This document shows positions 1-6,758 of a stretch of 8,906 nucleotides of DNA, in pieces. The notes under the pieces are model-generated. The model was given only the letters and a program-made list of their open reading frames with translations. It searched no databases and had not been told where the DNA came from. The stretch lies in NCBI GenBank assembly GCA_943356425.1, contig CALRFE010000023.1, positions 1-8,906 of the forward strand, in the 5' to 3' direction. The DNA is from Candidatus Nomurabacteria bacterium. GTDB taxonomy: Bacteria > Patescibacteriota > Minisyncoccia > Phycocordibacterales > UBA9973. Position numbers and translations under genes: made by a program. Position 1 is the stretch's first letter, and every line of letters starts with the position of its first letter.

Positions 1-390
<390 letters not shown>

Positions 391-602
391 AAGTAGTTTT
401 TGAAAACTTACCCAAAAGAGAACGGAACAAAACAAAAAATAGTATTTCTTGTTTGCTTATTCTTATTACTGTACTGGTTTCTTGCATCACTTGTATATCG
501 ATACATAGTGATCTGTGTTTATGTTGTATTCATTTTTTCAATGAAACCTTTAGATCGCCTTACTTCGAAAGGTTGAAACTAAAAGGCGCCTTTCTGGGAC
601 GC
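391..602 (-). promoter_or_regulatory. 16S rRNA leader (transcribed, non-coding)
   Basis: This is the AT-rich region between the predicted transcription start (about 602) and the mature 16S 5' end. No credible coding frame is seen. It contains a 12-bp perfect palindrome, AAAGGCGCCTTT, at 582-593 just after the start site. A 7-bp stem pairs 545-551 with 568-574. A small hairpin, CTACT/AGTAG, at 382-397 abuts the mature end. The leader probably carries the 5' half of the processing stem cut by RNase III, but its partner would lie beyond the window. Confidence 0.6.
415..422 (-). promoter_or_regulatory. possible boxA antitermination element
   Basis: The minus strand reads TTCTCTTT about 25 nt upstream of the mature 16S end. 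This matches 7 of the first 8 bases of the E. coli rrn boxA consensus TGCTCTTTAACA; the last four bases do not match. NusB with S10 binds boxA in rRNA leaders, and a nusB gene lies in this same window. The region is AT-rich, so a chance match is possible. Confidence 0.35.
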
Positions 603-608
603 TTGGCC

Positions 609-636
609 ATTATATACTAATGGAAATAGAAGTCAA
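609..636 (-). promoter_or_regulatory. rRNA operon promoter
   Basis: On the minus strand the -35 is TTGACT (636-631) and the -10 is TATAAT (614-609), with a 16-bp spacer. This is a near-consensus housekeeping sigma promoter. The predicted start is near 602, leaving a leader of roughly 210 nt before 16S. It sits directly downstream of the long inverted repeat at 648-708, which would shield it from upstream transcription. Confidence 0.8.
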
Positions 637-647
637 GCGCGGGTTTC

Positions 648-708
648 GGCCCCGCATACTATTAAAAAAGCCTTGTTTTACAAGGCTTTTTTAATAGTAT
701 GCGGGGCC
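648..708. terminator. 29-bp perfect inverted repeat with bidirectional terminator core
   Basis: Arms 648-676 and 680-708 are perfectly complementary with a 3-nt loop. The inner core has the A-tract / GCCTTGT / ACAAGGC / T-tract layout of an intrinsic terminator and works on either strand. The outer 15 bp of each arm (starting GGCCCCGCATACT) extend the stem well beyond what termination needs. It ends the minus-strand transcript of the two small membrane proteins and isolates the rRNA promoter. Confidence 0.85.
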
Positions 709-744
709 AGTTTCCCCTACCGGTCTTTTTGCATTTTCTGAACA

Positions 745-960
745 CTACCAACCGTTCAGCTCTTCTATTTTTTGGCCGGAAACATCGTCGCCGGTATATG
801 GTTGTGCGTACAAATAACTTTTACTTTTTGCAGTGTGCACACGAATATTTTTGTTCACGATATATGCACTACAAAAAATAACAAAAAGGACGAGGCCAAG
901 GACCTTGAGCGCATCAAATTCGTGTTTAGCATCGAAGGAAGTTTTTTTTCCTTTATCCAT
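745..960 (-). CDS. small single-pass membrane protein, unknown function
   Basis: This 71-residue frame starts at ATG (960) and stops at TAG. The N-terminus is charged (MDKGKKTSFDAKHEFDA), followed by one hydrophobic helix at about residues 18-35 (LKVLGLVLFVIFCSAYIV) and a polar C-terminal half. It starts 29 bp after the stop of the 172-residue membrane protein on the same strand and ends 37 bp before the strong terminator, so the two are probably co-transcribed. No Shine-Dalgarno is visible. I do not recognise the family. Plus-strand frames overlap it, but strand context, the helix and the terminator favour the minus strand. It may still be non-coding. Confidence 0.5.
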   Translation of the reverse strand: MDKGKKTSFDAKHEFDALKVLGLVLFVIFCSAYIVNKNIRVHTAKSKSYLYAQPYTGDDVSGQKIEELNGW

Positions 961-989
961 AAAAAATTAAAAGATCGCTATCGTTAAAA

Positions 990-1508
990 TTATTTTTGTA
1001 ATGCACTGATAGTGAATGGGCACGATTCAAGATATCGCGTATCATCTTTGATTTTCGATTGTACAACAGTGACGAAGCAGCCGCTCGGAAGAGCGCTTTT
1101 GATCGCGACCACATTAAATACCGCATCTTGTTTTTGGACCTTATTCCAATCATACCCGGCAATGATCGCCAGCGGATCAATTTTTGGATCAGGAGAAGTC
1201 GAAAGTATCACTCGCGATCCGGGAGCGAAAGAACATGGTTTCCAGAAAACTGTTTTTCCAGAGAATCGGACGAAACAACTATCGCTGTTCCCTAGAGCAC
1301 TTTCCACTCCGACAACTTGTATCGGGACATCTATTTTACGAGAGATAACATCCTGGTTACCATAAACTTGTGCGCCATTGCCATCGCGTTTCTGGTTGAG
1401 ACCGTTCATAAAAATAAAGACGCCGAGAAATGCGAAAATCGCGATGACGCCGGCAGTGCGGAGTCCTGAGTATTCTGGATTATTGAGAAAATTTGCTGAT
1501 GGAGCCAT
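990..1508 (-). CDS. membrane-anchored protein with two cysteine-pair repeats, unknown function
   Basis: This 172-residue protein has a short N-terminal tail and one membrane helix at about 17-36 (LRTAGVIAIFAFLGVFIFMN), then a soluble domain likely outside the membrane. Family not recognised. The soluble part contains two similar modules: VVGVESAL...CFV...CSF at about 65-94 (C78, C92) and VVAIKSAL...CFV...CPF at about 133-165 (C144, C163). These are the only four cysteines, and the pattern suggests two beta-rich repeats each closed by a disulfide, which would fit an extracytoplasmic location. The ATG at 1508 is preceded by a possible extended -10 and by the rpsP terminator, so it likely starts its own transcript. 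The 71-residue membrane protein follows 29 bp downstream. A role at the cell envelope is inference only. Confidence 0.8.
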   Translation of the reverse strand: MAPSANFLNNPEYSGLRTAGVIAIFAFLGVFIFMNGLNQKRDGNGAQVYGNQDVISRKIDVPIQVVGVESALGNSDSCFVRFSGKTVFWKPCSFAPGSRVILSTSPDPKIDPLAIIAGYDWNKVQKQDAVFNVVAIKSALPSGCFVTVVQSKIKDDTRYLESCPFTISALQK

Positions 1509-1538
1509 AGAGATCCGATTACGAAGAGTAATACTATT

Positions 1539-1547
1539 ATTCTATCA
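1539..1547 (-). promoter_or_regulatory. possible extended -10 promoter for the 990-1508 gene
   Basis: The minus strand reads TGATAGAAT, an extended -10 (TGn) with a 5/6 match to TATAAT. No good -35 is seen at 16-18 bp, which is tolerated with extended -10 elements. It lies between the rpsP terminator and the ATG at 1508 and predicts a leader of about 23-25 nt with no clear Shine-Dalgarno. Confidence 0.35.
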
Positions 1548-1567
1548 CAGCACCCTTCTAGAAAAAT

Positions 1568-1595
1568 AAAAACAGGGGATTTCTCCCCTGTTTTT
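1568..1595 (-). terminator. rpsP intrinsic terminator overlapping the stop codon
   Basis: Arms 1568-1579 and 1584-1595 pair perfectly (12 bp, loop TTTC), with a CAGGGGA/TCCCCTG core and an A/T outer stem. On the minus strand the run TTTTTATTTTT follows. Two bases of the rpsP TAA stop codon (1594-1596) lie inside the stem, so the gene and its terminator are merged. Confidence 0.88.
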
Positions 1596-1902
1596 ACGCT
1601 TTCGCTTTTAATTCTTTTTTCTTCTGCGTCGGGCTCTTTCGAGACAAGACGTTGTGTTTCTTCCCTTCAATGATCTTCTCAGAAACAAGGAAATTGTGCA
1701 TGGTATCAGAGACCTGCGCGCCCTGTTTGATCCAGTGCGAGATCCGGTCTTTTTTCAAATTGAGAATGCCCTGCTTTGCAGCATAAGTTCCGACAATTTC
1801 CAAAAATTTACCGCTTTTGGTGCTATTTTTTGAATCAGTGACAACTGCCCGAAATGCCGGGTCGTTCTTTCTTCCGATTCGCTGTAATCGTATCATTAAC
1901 AT
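1594..1902 (-). CDS. rpsP: 30S ribosomal protein S16
   Basis: S16 is a small-subunit assembly protein that binds the 5' domain of 16S rRNA. The 102-residue product begins MLMIRLQRIGRKNDPAFRAV, the characteristic S16 N-terminus, followed by DSKNSTKSGKFLEIVGTY and a lysine-rich tail (about 80-102). The length is normal for the family. ATG at 1902 is preferred over the in-frame ATG at 1896 because the promoter's predicted start falls on or next to 1902, giving a leaderless mRNA. In many bacteria rpsP is followed by a KH-domain gene, rimM, trmD and rplS. Here it is a single-gene unit ending in its own terminator, with rnr diverging upstream. Confidence 0.97.
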   Translation of the reverse strand: MLMIRLQRIGRKNDPAFRAVVTDSKNSTKSGKFLEIVGTYAAKQGILNLKKDRISHWIKQGAQVSDTMHNFLVSEKIIEGKKHNVLSRKSPTQKKKELKAKA

Positions 1903-1909
1903 AGTGGCA

Positions 1910-1937
1910 ATAGTAGCAGATTGGCTAAAATTGTCAA
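1910..1937 (-). promoter_or_regulatory. rpsP promoter (leaderless)
   Basis: The minus strand carries a perfect -35, TTGACA (1937-1932), a 16-bp spacer and a -10, TACTAT (1915-1910), preceded by TGC (extended -10). Only 7 nt separate the -10 from the ATG at 1902, so transcription should start on or next to the start codon. The -35 overlaps the -35 of the divergent rnr promoter. Confidence 0.75.
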
Positions 1938-1960
1938 ATTATGCGCTTATAGAGTATACT
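1931..1960 (+). promoter_or_regulatory. rnr promoter (leaderless)
   Basis: The plus strand carries a -35, TTGTCA (1931-1936, 5/6), an 18-bp spacer and a -10, TATACT (1955-1960). Six nucleotides separate the -10 from the ATG at 1967, predicting a leaderless transcript. The same seven bases TTGTCAA supply the -35 of both this promoter and the rpsP promoter on the opposite strand. Confidence 0.7.
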
Positions 1961-1966
1961 CTCGGT

Positions 1967-3904
1967 ATGCAACAAAAACATACCGGAAAGAAAGTCCCTG
2001 ACCGTATTCGTGGCGTTCTCACTATCACCGCAAAAGGAATCGGATATCTCAAAACAGACACCCCAAAAGACAAGATCGAAATCGCTCATCAAGACCTCAA
2101 AACAGGCCTGCAGGGAGATTTTGTCGAAGTCCAAATTCTTGGAAAAATGATCGGTGGCGCTCGCGCAAAAGTCCACAACATTTTAGGACGCGCAAAAGCA
2201 GGATTTACCGGCGAGCTCTCAATGAAGGACGGCGAGTATGTGCTCATCCCCACTGATCCGAAAATGTACGCTCAGATCGTAATTCCAAAGGGAGAACTAG
2301 GAAAAGCGAAAATCGGTGAAAAAATATTTGCAGCAATCACTGAATGGAAGTCCATGGACGAACGACCGCAAGGAAGCGTCATCGAGGTACTCGGTAAGCC
2401 ATTCGAACACAATGCCGAAATGCGTGGCATCGCACTTGAACGCGGATTTGCAGAAGCATTCCCTAAAAAAGTCGAAGCTGAAGCGCGTGCACTCTACGAG
2501 AACTATACGATCCCAAAATCAGGTCGTAAAGATTTTCGCGATATCACCACATTTACGATCGATCCATTTGATGCAAAAGATTTTGATGATGCAATCTCGA
2601 TCGAACCGCTCAAAAATGGGAACTACAACATCGGTGTGCACATCGCGGATGTCGGACATTTCGTCAAAGTCGGGAGCGAGCTCGATAAAGAAGCATTCAA
2701 GCGCGGAACGTCAGTGTATCTCGTCGATCGTACGATCCCCATGCTTCCCGAAGTGCTCTCAAATGATCTCTGTAGTTTAAAGCCAGATGTTGACCGACTT
2801 ACTTTTAGCGCGCTCTTTACGATCACCCCGGACGGCAACGTCCTTGATATGTGGTTTGGAAAATCGATCATTCATTCAAATAAGCGCTTTACTTATGAAG
2901 AAGCACAAAAAATTCTTGATGACAAAAAAGGGCTCTACTATGACGAGCTCGACACGCTCAATACTATCGCCAAGAAACTCCATCATGAGCGACATGAACA
3001 AGGTTCAATTACGCTCGAACAAGACGAAGTAAAATTCATCCTTGATGCACACGGCGTACCGACTGATGTCTATACAAAAACACGGACTGACACGCACAAG
3101 CTCGTTGAAGAATGGATGTTGCTCGCAAACAGAAAAGTTGCTGAACATATCGGCGGCACAAAAAATGACAAACAGAAAAAGAAGCGTGTCTTTGTGTATC
3201 GTATCCACGATCTGCCTGATAAAGGAAAAGTACAGGACCTCGCCTTCTTTATAAAAAAGTTGGGATATCATTTGCCACTCACGCAAGGTGTCGCACGAGC
3301 ACGCGATATCAATATATTACTCAAACAATTGGAAGGAAAAGCTGAACGCGATACGGTACAGACGGCGATCATCCGCTCGATGGCAAAGGCGATCTATTCT
3401 ACAAAAAATATTGGGCACTTCGGTTTGGGTTTCGAATCATACACGCATTTCACCTCGCCGATCAGGCGCTATCCCGACGTCGCCGTACATCGTCTGCTTT
3501 TTTCATATCTCCACAATATTGATCCAACACAAAAAGCGCTCCACGAATTTGAGGAAATTTCTCGCTTCACTTCGGACCGTGAAAAGAGCGCACAAGATGC
3601 TGAACGCGCATCAGTGAAATACAAGCAAGTCGAGTATATGGGTTCGCGCATCGGAAAAGAATTTGAAGGGCTCGTGACTGGTGTTACTGAATGGGGTCTC
3701 TATGTCGAAGAACGGAAGACGAAAAGTGAAGGCATGGTGCGGATCCGCGATATCGGAGATGATTTTTATGTCTTTGATGAACGAGCGCTCACGCTCACCG
3801 GCAAAAAAACAAAAAAACGCTACCGCTTGGGCGACCGCGTGACTGTCCGCGTGAAGAATGCGGACCTTGGTAAACGATTGATCGAATACACCTTAGTGAA
3901 GTAA
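1967..3904 (+). CDS. rnr: ribonuclease R (RNB-family 3'-5' exoribonuclease)
   Basis: This processive 3'-5' exoribonuclease degrades structured RNA and takes part in rRNA and mRNA quality control. The 645-residue protein has OB/cold-shock-like segments (about 10-75 and 76-145), the RNB catalytic domain (about 190-515) and a C-terminal S1 domain (about 564-645). The metal-binding cluster is complete: D199, D202, D205, D207 and D208 in TIDPFDAKDFDDAIS. The family signature HFTSPIRRYPDVAVHR lies at 494-509. The frame is open upstream to 1817, but the first 50 codons would run antisense through rpsP. The promoter ending 6 nt before 1967 and the start MQQKHTGKK support this ATG. It is shorter than E. 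coli RNase R (over 800 residues), lacking the N-terminal helix-turn-helix and basic tail. RNase II is an alternative name, but sequence and domain order fit RNase R better. Confidence 0.95.
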   Translation: MQQKHTGKKVPDRIRGVLTITAKGIGYLKTDTPKDKIEIAHQDLKTGLQGDFVEVQILGKMIGGARAKVHNILGRAKAGFTGELSMKDGEYVLIPTDPKMYAQIVIPKGELGKAKIGEKIFAAITEWKSMDERPQGSVIEVLGKPFEHNAEMRGIALERGFAEAFPKKVEAEARALYENYTIPKSGRKDFRDITTFTIDPFDAKDFDDAISIEPLKNGNYNIGVHIADVGHFVKVGSELDKEAFKRGTSVYLVDRTIPMLPEVLSNDLCSLKPDVDRLTFSALFTITPDGNVLDMWFGKSIIHSNKRFTYEEAQKILDDKKGLYYDELDTLNTIAKKLHHERHEQGSITLEQDEVKFILDAHGVPTDVYTKTRTDTHKLVEEWMLLANRKVAEHIGGTKNDKQKKKRVFVYRIHDLPDKGKVQDLAFFIKKLGYHLPLTQGVARARDINILLKQLEGKAERDTVQTAIIRSMAKAIYSTKNIGHFGLGFESYTHFTSPIRRYPDVAVHRLLFSYLHNIDPTQKALHEFEEISRFTSDREKSAQDAERASVKYKQVEYMGSRIGKEFEGLVTGVTEWGLYVEERKTKSEGMVRIRDIGDDFYVFDERALTLTGKKTKKRYRLGDRVTVRVKNADLGKRLIEYTLVK

Positions 3905-3948
3905 ATAAAAAAATCCTCTTCGCAATGAAGAGGATTTTTTTATTTACT
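3900..3948. terminator. bidirectional terminator between rnr and the 3960-4271 gene
   Basis: Arms 3900-3921 and 3927-3948 are perfectly complementary over 22 bp with a 5-nt loop. The core is AAAAAAATCCTCTTC / GAAGAGGATTTTTTT, giving T-tracts on both strands. The rnr stop codon TAA (3902-3904) is inside the left arm. The convergent minus-strand gene ends at 3960, so one structure serves both genes. Confidence 0.92.
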
Positions 3949-3959
3949 ATTTCATTATT

Positions 3960-4271
3960 TCACGATGCGGTGAACATGCCTCGGTAATTCTTTACGAATA
4001 TCCGTACTCCGATCTTCGGGAAAAAGGTCAAGAGAAATGCGGGGATAAATGCGAGCAGTATGAACCAAAAAGATGCGACGACCAAAATGGTTGACCGTGG
4101 TTCAGAAAACGAGGCAAGTGATGCTTCACTTGAATGAGTGATGGCTTTTGTTTCGGTCATCATTGCGCCGCTTGCAGCACCGGCAGGAGTTTTTTGTTTT
4201 TGTTCAAGGCAGGATTCTTGTTCGGCAAAAACGATGAAGAACAGGAGGGCGGCTAGGATTTTTAATTGCAT
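3960..4271 (-). CDS. small membrane protein with signal-like N-terminus, unknown function
   Basis: This 103-residue frame begins MQLKILAALLFFIVFAEQES, which looks like a signal peptide or signal anchor with possible cleavage after A16. A polar Ser/Thr/Ala-rich stretch (about 20-60) follows, then a second hydrophobic helix at about 61-85 (ILVVASFWFILLAFIPAFLL) and a short basic tail (KNYRGMF). A lone C21 follows the signal, but the preceding residues (EQES) do not form a lipobox. I do not recognise the family. The ATG at 4271 has no Shine-Dalgarno; a candidate promoter lies about 40 bp upstream. The gene ends against the rnr terminator. The composition looks protein-like, and no plausible gene lies opposite. 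Confidence 0.7.
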   Translation of the reverse strand: MQLKILAALLFFIVFAEQESCLEQKQKTPAGAASGAMMTETKAITHSSEASLASFSEPRSTILVVASFWFILLAFIPAFLLTFFPKIGVRIFVKNYRGMFTAS

Positions 4272-4308
4272 GGTGTTTTAAATTTTAAGGTGTGAAAAAT
4301 TGGATCTC

Positions 4309-4337
4309 ACTATAACGCAAAAAATCCTTCTTGTAAA
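4309..4337 (-). promoter_or_regulatory. candidate promoter for the 3960-4271 gene, inside the smc terminator
   Basis: The minus strand reads TTTACA (4337-4332, 5/6 to -35), a 17-bp spacer and TATAGT (4314-4309, 5/6 to -10). The -35 coincides with the loop and inner stem of the smc terminator hairpin at 4325-4343. The predicted start is near 4302, about 30 nt before the ATG. A second AT-rich candidate, TAAAAT, lies closer to the gene but lacks a -35. Confidence 0.4.
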
Positions 4338-4343
4338 GAAGGA
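4319..4343 (-). terminator. smc-side intrinsic terminator
   Basis: Stem TCCTTCTT/AAGAAGGA (4325-4332 with 4336-4343, 3-nt loop) is followed on the minus strand by six T residues (4324-4319). It is oriented to stop transcription coming from smc. It is the second terminator after smc, about 75 bp beyond the one at 4414-4437. Confidence 0.75.
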
Positions 4344-4365
4344 CGCGCATTTTCCACGAAAGCGA

Positions 4366-4459
4366 GCCTGGCATTTGTTTGAAACCTCGGAAGGAGCGAC
4401 GGCGACGTACGGAGAAAAAATCCAGCAGGATTTTTTCGTGTTTCAAACAAATGCCAGGC
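4366..4459. repeat. 20-bp perfect inverted repeat enclosing a terminator
   Basis: Arms 4366-4385 (GCCTGGCATTTGTTTGAAAC) and 4440-4459 are perfect reverse complements separated by 54 bp. The spacer contains the shorter terminator stem at 4414-4437. The outer arm begins only 10 bp from the smc stop codon. The structure could be an elaborate terminator, an mRNA 3'-end stabiliser, or a small dispersed repeat element. No coding capacity is seen, and no target-site duplication is obvious. Confidence 0.8.
4414..4437. terminator. bidirectional terminator core downstream of smc
   Basis: GAAAAAATCC / GGATTTTTTC (4414-4423 with 4428-4437, loop AGCA) gives a short GC-poor stem with T-tracts on both strands. 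It is nested inside the 20-bp inverted repeat at 4366-4459. It would terminate smc transcription on the minus strand. Confidence 0.65.
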
Positions 4460-4468
4460 GAGCGCCTT

Positions 4469-6742
4469 TCACTTTGCTATCTGTACTGCTTCGTCAAATT
4501 TTATCGAGAGCAACTTTGATCCACCGTCTGCGCCGATCGTGACACCATAGAGCACTTGCGCGCGCGACATCGTCTCACGATTATGTGTAACGACGACGAG
4601 TTGAGAATATTTTGAAAGGCTTTCGATCATATTTCCATATTTACGACTATTCGCCTCATCGAGCGCGGCGTCGGTCTCATCGAGCACGAGGAATGGAGGA
4701 GGATTGACTTGTGACATTGCAAAAAGGAGCGCGATCGAAGTGAGTGAACGCTCACCACCGGAGAGCATGTGCAGATCTTTCACTTTTTTGTGCGGCAAAG
4801 AAACATTGATCTCAATTCCCCGTTCAAATTGTAGATCTTCCTCTACTAGAGAAGAAATTTCTTCTTCATCATTTTCCTTTGATGGACGTTTATGTTCTAC
4901 TACGACGGAAAGGAACGCGCTACCGCCACCGAACATGAGCGCAAAGAAATCACGGAACTGTTTGTTGATCTTTTCAATTCCCTCTTTGAATTCCGTATCG
5001 AGCTTGAATTTGAGATCGCGGATGAGCGCACGGAGCTCTTTGATACTATCTGCAAGATCGATGAGCTCGCGCGCCAAAAACTGATCACGTGTCGTGACTT
5101 CGTCATATTCTTTGAGCACATCATTACCACCGATCCCACCAGAATCTTCAAGTTTGATCTTGATACGTTCTATCTTTTTACGGAGATCTTCCTGCTCACT
5201 GCGTGCACCGATCGTATCTTTAGTAAAGAGCTTGTCATCAGTCACAATTCCTTCACGTCCGACCAAGACGATCGCTTCTTTGATCTCCTCGGCGAGATCG
5301 GTCTCGGTCTTAGTGAGCACTTCGGCCTGCATCGAGAGCATGCGGAGTGCACCTTCGTATTCGGAACGTTTTGCTACTAATTCATAATATTCGCGCTCAT
5401 TATTGCGACGATTTGCTTCAGCGTTTGATCGCGCGAGACGGAGCGCGTCGATTTCTTTCCGAACGCTCTCAGTTTTTTGATCAATATTCGAAAGTTCTGT
5501 TTTGATCGGTGCAAGTGCGTTTTTTAATTCTTTGAGTTCTTCTGGTTCTTCCATTTCTTGTTCATCAGTGGATTGGGATGATGTTCCTTTTTGTTTTTCA
5601 ACAAAAGATTTGAGCGAGGTACGGATCGTTTTCAATGTCTCAACGACGGTCATCAAATTATTCGAGTCAAGTGCACTCGCGATCGTACCATCGATCGAAT
5701 GGATCATTTCTTCAATATCATAGAGCCTGACAAATTGCTTGCCCGTATCTTCTTTTTTGAGCATCGCGCGAGGTCGGGTAAGCGCATCAATCGAACCTTC
5801 AAGACGTCCGAGCTTGCGAGAAAGTTCGTCGCGACTCTCGGCGAGCTTTTTCAATGCATCTTCTTTGTTGAGAATGTTCGGGTCTTCAATGTTCGTTGTC
5901 TCAGTGCGTCCCGCTTCCAATTTTCCGACCTTATGCGAAAGATCAGAGAGCGCCGCCTGCTCTTTTTGTTTTTCTTGATGCAATCGCGCTTTTTCAAGAC
6001 GAACATATGAAAGTTCTTTGCCGAAATAATTGGTGTAGAGTCCGACAAGTTCAGTACGCATCTCACGCGCCTTTTCGAGCTTCTCGACTTGCTTCTTTAA
6101 GAAGCCGATGTGCGGTGCGATCTCACGACGGAGTGATTGCACTTCTTTCATGTTCTGTTCGGTCTTTTCCAATTTCTTTTCGCTCTCGCGGATCTTGTAT
6201 TGATACACTTTGAGTCCGAGCGCATCTTCGATCATCGCACGACGATCTTTTGCATTCGCTGACAAAATACGATCTGCTTCACCTTGTGAAATGATGTGGT
6301 GACCGGACGAACCGATGTGCACTGAACCGAGGAGCTCGACGATGTCTTTCAATCTGACTTCGGTATTGTTGATGAGATATTTGTTCGCGCCGTCGGAATA
6401 CACTTCGCGAGAAAGGCTGACTTCGTCAAAATCAAGTGAGACATTTTTCTGGTCGCTCCCGCCAAAAGTAAAAATTTTATCGCGATTATCAAATACGATG
6501 GTCACGCCTGCGCGCGAAAGTGATGAGAGTGCCTTTGATCCTTTGAATATCAAATCGACTCCTGCTTTTCCGCGGAGCGATTTGATTGATTGTTCGCCAA
6601 GTACGAAGCGGATCGCTTCGACAACGTTTGATTTTCCCGAACCGTTGGGACCGACAATCGCCGTCACGGGCGTGTTGAATTCAAGCGTCGTTTTTTTCGC
6701 AAAAGATTTAAAACCAGCAAGTTCGATTCGTTTCAGGGTCAT
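4469..6742 (-). CDS. smc: short SMC-family chromosome segregation ATPase
   Basis: SMC proteins dimerise, bind ATP between two heads and organise the chromosome. This 757-residue protein has an intact N-terminal head: MTLKRIELAGFKSFAKKT, Walker A GPNGSGKSN at 31-39 and ISQGEADRIL at 151-160. Charged coiled coil runs about 180-325 and 400-590. The C-terminal head follows, with FGGG at 604-607, signature LSGGERSLTS at 660-669, Walker B/D-loop FLVLDETDAALDE at 684-696 and VVTH at 717-720. Typical bacterial SMC is about 1150-1200 residues with a roughly 150-residue glycine-rich hinge. Here the centre (about 326-400) is a helical, then acidic and Ser/Thr-rich stretch with no recognisable hinge. No zinc-hook CxxC is present, so it is not Rad50-like. 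ATG at 6742 is chosen over an upstream TTG (6787) because the protein start is canonical there and the promoter occupies the intervening DNA. Confidence 0.93.
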   Translation of the reverse strand: MTLKRIELAGFKSFAKKTTLEFNTPVTAIVGPNGSGKSNVVEAIRFVLGEQSIKSLRGKAGVDLIFKGSKALSSLSRAGVTIVFDNRDKIFTFGGSDQKNVSLDFDEVSLSREVYSDGANKYLINNTEVRLKDIVELLGSVHIGSSGHHIISQGEADRILSANAKDRRAMIEDALGLKVYQYKIRESEKKLEKTEQNMKEVQSLRREIAPHIGFLKKQVEKLEKAREMRTELVGLYTNYFGKELSYVRLEKARLHQEKQKEQAALSDLSHKVGKLEAGRTETTNIEDPNILNKEDALKKLAESRDELSRKLGRLEGSIDALTRPRAMLKKEDTGKQFVRLYDIEEMIHSIDGTIASALDSNNLMTVVETLKTIRTSLKSFVEKQKGTSSQSTDEQEMEEPEELKELKNALAPIKTELSNIDQKTESVRKEIDALRLARSNAEANRRNNEREYYELVAKRSEYEGALRMLSMQAEVLTKTETDLAEEIKEAIVLVGREGIVTDDKLFTKDTIGARSEQEDLRKKIERIKIKLEDSGGIGGNDVLKEYDEVTTRDQFLARELIDLADSIKELRALIRDLKFKLDTEFKEGIEKINKQFRDFFALMFGGGSAFLSVVVEHKRPSKENDEEEISSLVEEDLQFERGIEINVSLPHKKVKDLHMLSGGERSLTSIALLFAMSQVNPPPFLVLDETDAALDEANSRKYGNMIESLSKYSQLVVVTHNRETMSRAQVLYGVTIGADGGSKLLSIKFDEAVQIAK

Positions 6743-6758
6743 ATTGTTTATAGGCTTT

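Noticed and set aside
391..744. tRNA gene in the rRNA spacer
   Set aside because: No cloverleaf, T-loop GTTCGA-type motif in context or CCA end is present; this region is the 16S leader, promoter and terminator.
772..987. Plus-strand 71-codon frame opposite the small membrane protein
   Set aside because: No promoter or terminator fits it, and the minus-strand frame has a clear helix and lies between a same-strand gene and a terminator.
1817..1966. N-terminal extension of RNase R by 50 codons
   Set aside because: It would run antisense through rpsP, and a good promoter (TTGTCA-18-TATACT) ends 6 nt before the ATG at 1967. The extension has no RNase R-like sequence.
2316..2780. Plus-strand open frame of 154 codons inside rnr
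   Set aside because: It is a shifted-frame shadow of the RNase R catalytic domain, with a low-complexity Ser/Arg/Lys-rich product.
4366..4459. Insertion sequence or MITE
   Set aside because: The inverted repeat lacks a transposase, and I could not find a convincing target-site duplication. A repeat element remains possible but is unsupported without copy-number data.
4892..5380. Plus-strand open frame of 162 codons
   Set aside because: It lies wholly antisense to the SMC coiled-coil and C-terminal head coding region. The long frame reflects codon composition on the other strand; it has no promoter and no family resemblance.
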